This document shows, piece after piece, positions 36,300 through 48,614 of a stretch of DNA of 64,000 nucleotides (position 1 is the stretch's first letter; each line of letters begins with the position of its first letter). Made by a program: the position numbers and the translations under genes. Under the pieces are notes generated by a model. It saw nothing but the letters and a program-made list of their open reading frames with translations. It made no database searches and was not told where the DNA came from. Source of the DNA: Puffinus mauretanicus (taxonomy: Eukaryota > Chordata > Aves > Procellariiformes > Procellariidae); contig JAJKFH010002480.1 in assembly GCA_023333565.1 (NCBI GenBank), forward strand, positions 744,001-808,000. The letters are read 5' to 3'.

Positions 36300-39200
36300 T
36301 GAAGTTGATTTTTCTGTTTTGTCTTGTAGAAGCTAAATCTTCTGTAACACATTTTACAATTTTAAAAATACTCTTTCTTGTAAAACTGCATTTTCTTAGA
36401 GTTAACAAAACTGCAGACAAACATACTTTTGTTTCAAAATTAGGTGTATTGTCTGTGTCACTCAGAATTACTCTATATTTAGATTAAATCTCACTGGACT
36501 TAAAAACTGGCAATTTTGTATTGCTTACTAAGGGCGAAAAACCCTCTTGCTATGTGAGAACTGTATTGCAGGTATGTGGTTCACCCCAGGGACACTTGCC
36601 ATTGACTCCTATGAAAGCTGGATGAAGCCCCAAACTAACACACTTGATGCAGGCTTCCAAGGAACCCTTTTTTCCCAGGGTCTGGTGACTGCCCACCTTT
36701 CCTGTGCCGCGCTGCCTGTGTGGCCTCCCCAGCAGCCTCTCTGGAAGGCAGCACTTGCTGCGCACATGCAGCTCCTGTTCCCTGCCGCATCCCCTGAGAG
36801 CGTAAGGGATGCAGAATTTGGTGATAATTGCACGTTACGTCTTGGATGAAAATGTTAAAGAAGCCTGTGGAAGGACCCTAGCCTGTGATGAGCTGAGACG
36901 AGAAAAGCTGGTTGCTAATCACTGGGATTATTTAAAAAATAAGAGTTATTTTTATGATCTTTGATACTATTCACATTCTGAGACTATTTCTATGTAGTTT
37001 TTGGTCAATCCTTTTTGACCAGTCCTTGGTCAAATCACAGCAGTATTTTCAGTCTTGTTAATATTCTGAGTATTTTACTCGGCTGTGTTAGTTATTGGCA
37101 ATGGTTGTGGATTCTCTTGCATCTTGTTTGATGTTTTTACACATGAGAACTTTCTAAAATGCTTTTGTAACTGATTGGGCCACAAAGCAGTCTGAGCTGT
37201 GAGAGTGAAAACTGCCTGGAAGTCAGCAGGTACTGACGTTCAGATTTGCCTTTTTTACGTGGTCTGTGCAAAGAAGCAAGTCACTTCACACTCCTGTAGT
37301 CATTTTTCCATAGGCAAAATGCAGAGTCTTGGAACCTATTTAACATTTAGAGAAGTGGTTTGAGAGTTATTTGCTTAGCTTGCACTATTATTCTTAGAGT
37401 CAGAAAAGATTTTTAAAAGCTTTAGCGAATTATAGTTGTAGATAGTTTTCACTTCAAAACATCCAGTGAGAAGTATGGGGACCGGCTCTGCTGTAATGGA
37501 GAAACCTGAGCCACAGAGCTGGTGAGCCTCATGGACTCAATTGCATTATTGCTGTTGCAAGTACATCAAAGTCTCTTCAGCTTTGGCTTGAGAATCTTGA
37601 GTCCTTTGCTGGAGACTGTTCAGGAATTCTGCAGCAGCACTGGAACCAGCTGGGTGCTGTAGGTGTTATAAAACATAATAAATGTCTCTGTAATGAACCT
37701 TCAATTAATAAATACTAACAATCAGTTATTGCAAATGCATGCCCTTAATGCTTATTAAAAGTATTTGATATTGCAACATTTCTCAGAATTATTCTGAGGC
37801 TAAAACCTGTGTGTATTCGTTGTAAGCACTAACTTACTGAGAATGAATAACATATTTCCCATTGAAAATAGATGCTTATTCTGGCCAGCAGATAGACTGT
37901 GCAAGTACCATAGAGGGATAATCCTGGTTATCCTTTGGAAAAGGCAGGTTGGCTACAAAAGAGACATCAAATTAATGCATACTGTAACTCTCTTCAAATT
38001 CCTTATGTTCAGTCAGCAGTAAATTAGGAATAAAGATAAAGTAAGAATAAAAATCCTATTTATAAGGATTTACAGAAGAAATACCTAAATATTTCTTTAT
38101 TTTTTTCAAACTTTAAGGAAAATTTAATATTCCTGCTAAGTTTATTGTTTTTGTAGTGAATGTTCTTTTCACTACATTCAGTTTCAATACTTGCTGCTCT
38201 GAAAGTAATAAAATGTGAAGGAAGGGCTCTAAGAAAGCCTCATTTAGTCTGTGGGAAATTGTTGTAGGTCAGAAGCTGCCATTAAAATAACAACGATAAA
38301 ACAACCACCACATGAAAACTCACCATTTTCCTATTCTTACACACGGCCCTGGGATTGTCCAGGCTGCATTTCAGGGCAAATTTTAGCTTGCAAATCCCTA
38401 AAGCACTCCATGGTTATGATTAGGCTGTTGGAAAGTAAGACAGAATCCAAAGCTGGGAATTACTGTACCATTGCCTTACACTTCCTTTTGTAGATGCAGT
38501 GTGATACTGTTGGGTTGACACTTGAGCTGAATTTTACACATGAAATATACTGCAGTACAAACTGATCCGTTCTATCTTTTTGCCATGTCATATATGGAGC
38601 TCTAATGCTAAAACAAATGGCACGTAGGTAGGTTTACTAGTGTGATTATGGCTTAGTAATGGCCATCTCTGAGACTTGTAAGAAATCTATTTTTTTAAAG
38701 AAGTGAAAAATGCATTGCAGAACAGGAAAATCAATGTATTTCCTTTTTCCTTTCTGTAGAAGAAAGAACAAGAAGGGGGATTTTGGTTTCTTGTACTCCA
38801 ACCCCAGCTGGCACCCCAGTGAGTTTAATAAAATTCACTTTAAAAAAAAAAAAAGCTTGGAAGCAGAAGCAGCTTTAAGGAGTGCAGTAGAAAATGTTGC
38901 TGGTTCTGGTGTAGGACACACTGTGCTCTGGGTGGAGGGGCCGTGGTACCCACCGCACACAGGCGTGCGTGGAGGTACAGCACTGCTGCTCCTGGAGTGG
39001 GACATCTGGTAGCACGAATCAGGTCCTCTGTATCTGGCACACAGACATGGGCTCCAGAAGAGTCTCCGGTGCGATCTGCGTTACTTATCTTGGCTCGGCT
39101 GGCTGTGTGAGTGTCCGTGGCTGGTAGCGCTGCTGGCCGCGGGGACCACGCGGGCACAGCGCTTCCAGTAATGCAGAGACAAAGGGAGCGAAGCTGGGAG

Positions 39201-42200
39201 GAGTGCGAGCAGGAGACACGGGTGCCAGGAGTTGCGTGCTGATGAGCTCCCGCCTACTGACGGCCAGTGGGAGAGGAAGGACAGGAGGGACATCTCCAAA
39301 TTCTCACACGGTGTTGCTTTTTTATAACATTTGACTTATTTTTTCCTCCTTTTTTTCATTTCATTCATTTTTATTCATCATAGTTATCACTTTATATTTC
39401 TTCCTTAGGCCCAAGTTAGCATAAGATAAAAATGAAGCAATAAGGTAAACGTCGATATTATATTGACACGATTACACTTCCAGAAAACATTTTTTCCCCT
39501 AGTAGTGTGTTTACTGAGGTCACGTATTTTCTGCTTTGGTTTTAAATGGTTTGACTTTTAAAAGCAACCAAATGCTTTCTGCGCTATTATTTTCTTCTAG
39601 TTTTCATACAGCTTTGGTGGATTGAATGATGGAGCAAATGGACCTTGCTTGAATCTTTGCTTTTTTGGGCCTTGCACTGGTGAGATTGTTCCAGGAAGGG
39701 ATTTCTATCAGCTCAGCTCTGTGAACAGTCAGAAGTAACCCATGATCCTAAATGCTTTGCAGGGTATTTTGAGAAAATGCACTGCTAGTATCTAGAATGA
39801 CTGTTGGCAGTCAGTTCTGCTATGTTTGAAATGGAAAAGTTGTCCAGAACCATTCAGCTTCCCCTAAAGCATTAGCATTTACTGCACGTTTCATCGTTAT
39901 GAGTGAACATCAGCTCTTTCATTCTGAATAATCGGCCAACGTTTTGTGATGATTTCAGTTTATTCAAACCTCTGTGGCCTGGACTTCCCTGAGATTTCCA
40001 GTGCTCCTCAGCTTCAGCCTGGCTGCAGATGCTGGGAGAACATTGATTCAGTATGTCTGTGTCTGGCTGAGAGCAGGCGGTGTTCAGACACATGAAAAAA
40101 CAGACGGAGGGAGAGAAAATATGTACCCAAACGAGAGTATTCTGGGTTCTAGTTTTAAGTAAGTTTTGCGTTTCATCTTAGCCAAATGAATGATTCTGTT
40201 TGTAATAAATGGAGAGAATGGAAACTAGAATGTTAGTGTGAGATTGGCTTTAAAAATGCATTTATTGGGAAAATAGCATTTCACAGTGATAATCTTTGTG
40301 GAAACATGAAGAAGAAATCTTTAGATTTGCCAGTTCTGTGAATGCATTGTACATGTGATATCTGTGGGACGTGCAGTTACTGCTCAATTTCTCATGCTTT
40401 TGAATTTAATTCCGACTGAAAGTTAGCAGCAACCTGCAGTTCAGTCTTCATAACACAAAGTTGCTGCTATAAACAGTTCTTACAGGCAGGCAAATTACCC
40501 AGGCTTTTTCAGAGCCCTTCCATGATTTAGTTATGGTAATACTGTTTTCAAATGCTATCATAGGATGGACCTTCTGTTGGCACAAATTGAATGTGACCCA
40601 CATTTCTTCAGAGCATTAAGATATTCCAAAACTCACTAAGATTATTTTACAACCTTTCAGAGAGTTGTGTAATTCATCTCGGTTGAGCCTGCATTTTTCC
40701 ACTGGGCACAGAAAGAGTTTGAATACATACTGCACTGGCAGATAACTGATGTAGGTATGACTTCAGGTGATGAATCATTGGTAGCCCAACATTTTTATCT
40801 TCCTTTAATCTTTCTCCTACAACTATAAATGCCAAGTATTTGTGGCACTTTGGCTAAACCTTCTCTTGCATAAAGAAATGTCTCCATGGTCTTTTGTGTT
40901 AGTGTTTGCAGCAGCTGTTGAGAATTACACCTGGTTGTTTTCCTTTCCCTCTCCTATTCACAAGAGGAACAAATTAAGAAAGTCAAGATTTGCTGCTTCA
41001 AAAATGAAAGAGAAAACTTTGCCAGAAATGAGGTCCGCACAGCAATTTGGTCTTTGTTCTGTAAAGCAAGACTTGTTTACATAAGGTGGAGCACCCTTTT
41101 GCAGATCGCTGCTGGAAGGTGTGCAATGGCACCTCTCCTGCAGGTGCTGGAGAAATAGATTTGGGGAAGAAATATGGAATATGAATAAGAATTATCTTTG
41201 GGGGGAAAAAACATGAAATGCATCTTACAGTGAGGGGCAAATTATCTATACAATCACATGAATCAGACAGCAAAATTGTTTCTGTTATTTTTCCTTTAAC
41301 ACTTGAAGTGCCAAACTGCAGCACAGGCTTTTGCCTGCTTTATTCCTGAATGTTTATAGGAATATTGCTGTGGCCACATGTTCATCTGTTATTAAATGCT
41401 GTAAAGATTCAGCTAAAGAATAATTGCACTGATCATGGGATATGTTGAAACCTCTGAGGCAATCAGGGAAAACATTCACAACCTTCAGAAAGAATTCCTG
41501 GTTAAGGTTTTTTCCCTGTGGTGACTGGGGGTTTGGTATATTCTCCTTTGAGAATATTTTTGGGTATTTTTTTTTTTTAGCAATAGGTTCACTAAATTAT
41601 TAAACTAATGCTCATTAAGCTCCTTAAGCTAATGTAACGACTTTGCAGATAGTCTGTTGTGCAGTGTCATTGATCAGTAGCTCAGAAAACAGCAGTGTTC
41701 TGGCTAATGAGTAGCTTGATAGTACAGGTCAGATATACAAGCAGTAGGGAGCTAAAATCCAAAGCAAATGTACTGAGTAAGCTTCTTAACACAATGTAAA
41801 CATTTAGGCATATTAAGTCCCCAAAAAGTCAACACTTTCCCTAAGGCACCGTACTCATTCAGCACAAGTAATGTAATGAATTTTAGACTGAGAAATACTA
41901 TCTAGCAAAGCAGTATCTTCAAAAGAAATCTTAAAAACAATTCCTTCCCTGTTATCTTCAATTTAACAGTTCATGGACTTTTCATACTTCTTTGAAATAC
42001 AGCAGCCAGGGTAGGCAACATGCGGATAGAGCTGACAAATACTGGAGTCAGATTTGTGGTATCACAAAATATGCTGTCTACAAACATTCCTGTGAGAATA
42101 AAATGGGAAACAAAAACATGAACATTAATATGGGAAAAATTGATGTCTAGACCTGAGACTCAAGGACTGATACTCGGTATGTTTTGTTTCATGTTCCATT

Positions 42201-45200
42201 TCATTTATTGTCTTTTTTTATGAATCAAGTTGTAATTTGAACAACAGACCATATGCCTTCTCTTAGTTCATGTGTAATACAAAATAATTTTAGAATAGTA
42301 GACAAGCAAGTATAGTTATCTGCACTCTTTAATATTCCCCTTACTTTGACTGGGCAGCTCATGCTCTGAAGTAATTTATTTTTGGAGCTATATAGTTTTA
42401 AATTTCTAATTGGAGTCAATCAATTCAAAGCAGATGCAAGCGAAGGTATTGAGGGGACATTGAAGTGCAAGCTATTTAAGGGTATTTGCATGTTACCTCC
42501 TATGCCTCAGCTCCCAAGCAGATTTAATATTGAATCCCTGGTAACTGCTGCGTGGGTCTGTAGATAGTCAGGAATGCTCCAGGAATGCCTTTAGTCTGCC
42601 CTCAGTTTCTTAAACCGCAGTGCTCCTCATCTCAAAGCAGATTTATGGGGAACAGTCATTGAACAAATTAGAACAAAAATTAATGTTCTGAAATCTTCGA
42701 GTGTGCCTCCTGCTTTATTCTGTTCACTTAGCTTAACAAGCTGTATTAATCAATGCAGACTAGCTAGTGTACACTACCAGGTCTCTGATGGGAGACATCT
42801 TTCTCTGTTATTGGACTCTGCCTAGCATGCTGTAGACATTAGTGGAATACATTAATTACTATTTATTTAAAGTTGTATGTACAGTTGATTTTATACCTGT
42901 CAAAAATTAATTGTGTAAAGTATAAATCTCAGGAGTGAAGAGTTCAAGAGGGCGAGAGGAAGTGTGCATATATCCCTTTTCAGCTGCTGACAGGAATCGT
43001 GTAAGTGTACATAACCTTTTCTCTAAGAGCCGCCAAGTAGAGAAACTGGGCTGGCTGCTGCCTCTTGCAAGCAGAAGTTTTTGCAATCAGGAACTTTTAA
43101 CTCCAACTGAAGGACGTCAGACTCTGTTATCAGATGCACAGGCTGCTGGAAGGAAGGTGTTCAGGCTGAGCTCAGACTTCGTAAACTAAACACTGCGAAT
43201 TATAGGAATGCTGAATTGTTACCATAGACAATTTGTGCTGTATTTTTAAGCATCTATCTTTCTGTAGATACTTCATGTGATGCAGGGAGATAAGTCAAGG
43301 AGTTGAAGGCTTTTTCCTTTGGTACCATGGCTATGTACTGTCTTCATTTTTACAGACTCCAGGAAGGAAGGTAGTAACGCCTCTATCAATCTAATCTGTG
43401 TTGACAGGCTGTTTTGTGGGGGCAGTACTCATGTTTGGCTCCCTTTCTCTTTTTCACCAAGAGTGGATCACTTGCTTTGAGTAATCTTAAATTTCAAATT
43501 CAAGCATTTACACTGAAGAGACTTGTTCGGAGTGGTGTCCTGGCAGCAGATAGTTACACAGGCTGTATTTATGTGGGCAGTGGGAAAAGTACCTGGAGTC
43601 ACAAGGGTAATGGTTTGCTCAGGTAGCATGTCCTGTGTGGTGTGCCTACGATGATGGCCAGCACTGGTATGTCTGTGTGGCCAGGCTCAGGTACCACCAA
43701 CCGTGCTCCTCCCCTGCTTTTCAAGTCACCGCTGCTGCCCAAAGCAGAGCCTTTGGGAGCTGTGAGCAGTAGAATGAAGCAGGCTTGTGTTTCAGCTGCT
43801 GGAGTATAGATTTTTCAGAGCAGGTCATAAACAGCCATGCTGACTTCAGGCAGCGTTACACTAACAGGAATGTTGGCACAGAAATCAGTCTGTATCCACC
43901 TGAAAGAGGCACAAAGCAGAGCACCTGTGATGGTGCACTGCCCTGCAAACGCTGTGCTCTGAACTCGGCACAAACCTGCGGCGGGGCTGCGAGCAGGAGC
44001 TGTGGAGCCGTCACCGCTTCTGGCAGGCATGTTTCTTCCTCATTTAATTTGCAGAGTCAAAAGCACGCTGATTTGCATGGTGTTTGTGAACACGTTCTAG
44101 TGGTTACTTTGTTTCAGGCCATTCATTTCTTACTGCTGTGGAGTCTGACTTGTAAAGGCTGGCCAAATTCTAGGAGGTGCCAACATGAAGAAAATCTGCT
44201 GGAGAAATAACTGGGAACTGTTTCTGCTGTTTCCCTGCTGGCCAAAGATTGCTTGGTCTGTATTGGTACAAGCAAGCTATGAACAGTTTCATACCATTTC
44301 TTATTTCCTTGTCAACGAAATTCCTGATACTAATACATACTTGTTTTCATTTATATTAGATCTAATATTTATTGTTACTTTCTGATAGTCCTGTTCGCTG
44401 TGGCTTTAGCTGCTTAATAACAGCATCGAAGAGTCTCTCCAGCACGCTGAAATCCCCATCTTTGTTTTCTTAACTTTTCTCCTAATTTTGGAGAAAGGGA
44501 GTGGGGGCAGTGAGAGCAATGTGTCCTCGAGCCGTACAGCACTGGCTGCCTTCCACAGCTGGTTTGGAGAGGAGCTGGGATGTTCCCAGCAGAGTTGGAG
44601 AGATGCCTTGGCAGAACAGACTGTGTCTCTGCATGCAGTCGGGCTACGGCATTCTGCAATCCTGTTCGAATGACCGGTCTCGTTAGACTCGACCGCTCTT
44701 CTGGCCCCTTGGATCTGTGTGAGTCAGGATTACCACAAACTTCCCTCTCGGAATTTGTAGGTTATAATATCAGGAAAGAACCTGCAATAATTTCTCTGAC
44801 CTCATGCACAGCACAAGATAATAGGGCTGCCCCCAAATCAATGGTCTTGTTGGGTATTTGGAGCAGCAGAGAAGAATCAGTCCCCTGCACCCCAGAGCAA
44901 ATGGGAGCTCTACATACTCTTGTATATACTCTTCACAAACTTCTCAAAGTTCATTTTGAAAGATAAACAGCAAAAGTAACTACATTCTAGTTTTCATCAT
45001 GCTTTTTTCTTATCTGCTGTTGAAATTACATTTCAGAGCTGCTCTGTTGCTTTAACAGCAGTTTAATCCCCCAAAATGCCATTGCAACTCAGTTGGAAAA
45101 ATGTATAGATCTCTGGTTTGAATAATGTCTCTTCCATTCATCATCCTCAGCATGCCCATTGACTCTGCAATCCCAAAGTATTACTAATTTCAGAATTCAG

Positions 45201-47440
45201 CCTTAAATATATGTTTCTGCATGCATATATGTGTATGTATGTACATTCATAAATACAAATGTATGTTTGAGTAAACAAATCTAAACACTCATTTGCTGAA
45301 AACATCTACAAATAGTTTCTTTCCTTGTTTGTGGACTGTCAGGCAGTAATTCCACTTTCCCAAATGACTGCTTTGGACTTAAAATTAAAGCAGTACTGAT
45401 AAAATTTATGTAAGAGTCTTGCCGATTGTCCCACAGGTCTCTCTTCTCTACTGGTTTCTGTTCCCCTGGGACATGGCAAATCTAACTTTTCAGCAATCTA
45501 CTTCTGGATCCTGAATTCAAGAATTGTGGTTATTGTTTTAAAAACAAGAAACTATGCGAAAACTAGAACTATGTGAACATTGAGAAGCTGGAAATTAGAG
45601 GTGTGAGCAAATGGATCTGTTGACATAAGTTTGGGTTTCTTAAGTTGTTTTGAACTTTGAAACTTAAGGTAGAACAGAACTCTACCCTATGTGTAGATTT
45701 CTGGTTTAATGTGAGTTAGGTACAGGAGTTTACTGTCTTGCTCTACCTCCAAAGCAGTGGCTGTTTTGGTTCGGAGTGAGGTGGCTCTTGTGAAATAGTG
45801 CCCATGACACAGCTCTGCAGCTTTTCTCTGCTGAGCCTATTTCTTCACCTGAGGGAGGAACAGATATGGATGAGATAAGTGAAAAAATGAATTTCACTTG
45901 CTGCAGACTTTTATTGGACTTGTTTCATCAGGGGGATAAGTTAAACGTCCATTGCAGTCCTCCTCCTCCATGTCACCTCCAAGGCAGAGGGACTCCCCCT
46001 TACAGGAGCCCAGGGGCGAGGCTGCACGGAGCAGCAGCGTGGGGTAGGGAGGCGAGGAGGCGGGAGGCTGCTGCCAGCCTCCATGCGTGGGGCGTGTGAG
46101 TCGCTATGGGCTGCTCTTCTCAGTCATGTGCATGAAGAAATGAAGGAGATACAAAGAATGTTTCTCTCTGGGTCTTTTCTCTCTTTGTGTGGTGACAGTG
46201 GTCAAAGCTTTGGAGCACTTTTCATTGCACTTGCAAAGCTGCTCTTGGTAAGGATGTTTTGTAGCAACCGCCGCAGTCTTCAAGCTCGGTGCTTAACCAC
46301 CGGCACAAAAGTCTGTTGGAGACCCATGGCAAGTGTCATCACATTCAGTTGGGTGTTGTTCCATTCTCTTAGGTATTTGATGAAAAGCAGGTGTATTGTG
46401 CGGTAATTTCTCACCTTTCACTGTGTCTTTATATCAGTTATGGACTAATAACTTCACCTTTATAATCTCTTAATATTATATAAACATAAATCTTAAATGG
46501 GTTTATTTTTGTTCATGGAAAAAACATCAGAATTCAGGTAATTAAGGAGGAGGTAAAGAAGGAATTCAGGTAAATAACTTGATTATTTAATATCCCTCCA
46601 TCCTGTGTTCATGACGACTGCATGCTCTTACTAGACCTGAAAAAATAATTACTTTTTCAAGTCAGTGGTGAAAATGAAAACAAAGTTGGAAATCAGTATT
46701 TTCAGAACAGTAAAAAGACAAAAATATCGTTACCTTTCTTCCAAACAATAAAAAGTCATATGTTTGAACAAATATTTCATTTTAAAACATCAGAATAAAA
46801 TATTGACTTATTTGAAATCTTCTGCTATCTTATTCTGATGATAATATGCTTTTTAGACCAAGTAAGAAAATGTTTTATTGGATACTTTAATCTTTTATGA
46901 ACCTAGCATACTTCTGGAATTGCTGCTTTGTCGTGTATTCAGAAATACTGCATGTGTTAAATTTTGGCTTATTTTAAGTTGCAGTGAATTGCTTTTTTCA
47001 GTTCAGAGTATAAATATATTCTCAAATAAGACATTTGTTTCCGCTTATACAACTTACAATTCAGTAATAAACAACAGATGGAAAAACAATATCCAAATTC
47101 TCTTGTATAAAACATCTTGTGAATGACCTGTCTTTATTTTATAAAAACAGGCCAATATCCGGTTCGATAAGCATCACTAAAAAGTATGGGTAATAACAAT
47201 GAAGAAATAAAAGTAGAAATAACTGACCCTTGCCCTGCTGAGAGAGAAGGACTTACAGGACTTATGGTATTTCTTGCTGGGTTTTGAATGCTCTTGAGTA
47301 CAGTCATTTGGTGGAAAGGAAAAGTTCTGCAGTGCTGTACTGCCTCATGGTGGCTTTTCAGTTTATTTCCTAAAATACCATATTAGAATGAAAAAATCAC
47401 TTTGGGGTATAGCATAACTAACTAGAGTATTTATGCTTTT
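36300..47440. other. Intergenic, no gene recognised
   Basis: AT-rich noncoding DNA with small GC-rich islands near 38930-39260 and 45950-46100, a poly-A run at 38842-38855, and a TATG-like low-complexity stretch at 45205-45260. No open frame has a recognised domain. No LTR or LINE signature was seen. Confidence 0.55.
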
Positions 47441-47449
47441 CCTTCCATC

Positions 47450-47765
47450 CCAGTGCGATGGCTAGGGCCACGAGCAGCAGCAGCGGCTGGCAGAGGTGCC
47501 TGGGACGTCTGGCCTCCTCCCGCAGAAGCTGGGGACGAGTTTCTGCCCTGCCGAGCTGGCTGCCCGCGCTGCCGCCTGTCCCTGGGGCTGCAGCTATTTT
47601 TTCCCGCATGCCCCTTCAATGCCCATGTCTCCGTCCTTTACCCCCCTGGAGCCCTGCCCGGGCGGATCGGGTGCTGGCTGACCCCAGCCCAGCATGTCTG
47701 CTCCCGGCAGGCGTGGGGCGGTGGCGTGCCCTGACCCCCGGCCACCCAGGTGGGTAACCGGAGCG
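47450..47765. other. GC-rich patch next to solo LTR
   Basis: A roughly 300-bp GC-rich segment about 250 bp left of the solo LTR. Overlapping frames are open on both strands, a composition effect. It lies outside the LTR boundary defined by the target duplication, so it is not part of that element. Confidence 0.3.
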
Positions 47766-48020
47766 TGAAGAACCTGCTCAGGCATGGAGCCCGCCTGCCT
47801 CTTCCAGCCCTTGGCTGCTGTTTTGGGTAAGCTCTCACCCCAGTGAAGATGTGACCCTTCTCAGTGAATGCTTTCTGCTTTGAAGAGGTTTATTTCCTGG
47901 TGTGTGTTCCCAAAACAAGCAGTTTCCTAGGGGTCCGTTTGAGCAGAACTTGGTTGACCTGATGATTCTTTCACTGTAATGCTGCGAGAGCACAGTAAGT
48001 GGAAATGCAATTGGAGTGGA

Positions 48021-48609
48021 TGTGCTGGTTGTGGCTGGGATAGAGTTAATTTTCCTCATAGTAGCGTGTATGCTGCTGTGTTTTGGATTCGTGATGTCAG
48101 TGGTGTGGATGGCACAGGGATATTTCAGGTGTTGCTGAGCAGTGCCTGCACAGCACCAAGCCTGTCTTGGTTCTCGCCCTGCCCCCAGCAAGCGGGCTGG
48201 GGGGACACAAGAAGCTGCGAGGGCGCCGTCGGGACAGCTGACCCCAACTGGACACAGGGATATCCCGCACCAACCACAGAGCCTTACTGCTCAGCAATAA
48301 AAGCTGGGGGATGAAGGAGGAAGGGGAGACATTCAGAGTTGTGGCGTTTGTCTTCCCAAGTCACCGTTACACGCGATGAGCCCTGCTCTCCTGGGGATGG
48401 CTGAACGCCTGCCTGCCGATGGGAGGGAGTGAATGAACTCCTTGTTTTGCTTTGCTTGTGCGCGGCTTTTGCTTTCCCTATTAAACTGTCTTTATCTCAA
48501 CCCACGAGTTTTCTCACTTCTACCCTTCTGATTCTCTCCCCGCCCCACCAGGGGGAGCGAGCGAGCGGCTGCGTGGGGCTGAGTTGCCGGCCGGGGTTAA
48601 ACCACAACA
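48021..48609 (+). mobile_element. Solo LTR of an avian endogenous retrovirus
   Basis: A 589-bp element begins TGTGCTGGTTGTGGCTGGGA and ends GGGTTAAACCACAACA, giving the TG...CA termini of an LTR. It is flanked by a perfect 5-bp direct repeat, GTGGA (48016-48020 and 48610-48614). The ends and several internal blocks (GGGATAGAGTTAATTTTC, ATTAAACTGTCTTTATC, GAGCGAGCGGCTG) match the second LTR at 55897. An ATTAAA polyadenylation signal lies at 48480. No retroviral internal sequence adjoins it, so it is a solo LTR left by recombination between two LTRs. A 5-bp duplication is typical of ERVL-like (class III) elements. It sits 2.8 kb upstream of AADAC in the same orientation. Confidence 0.93.
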
Positions 48610-48614
48610 GTGGA

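Noticed and set aside
47453..47757. Overlapping open frames of 60-99 residues in a GC-rich patch
   Set aside because: Several frames on both strands are open at once, with no signal peptide or domain. Compositional.
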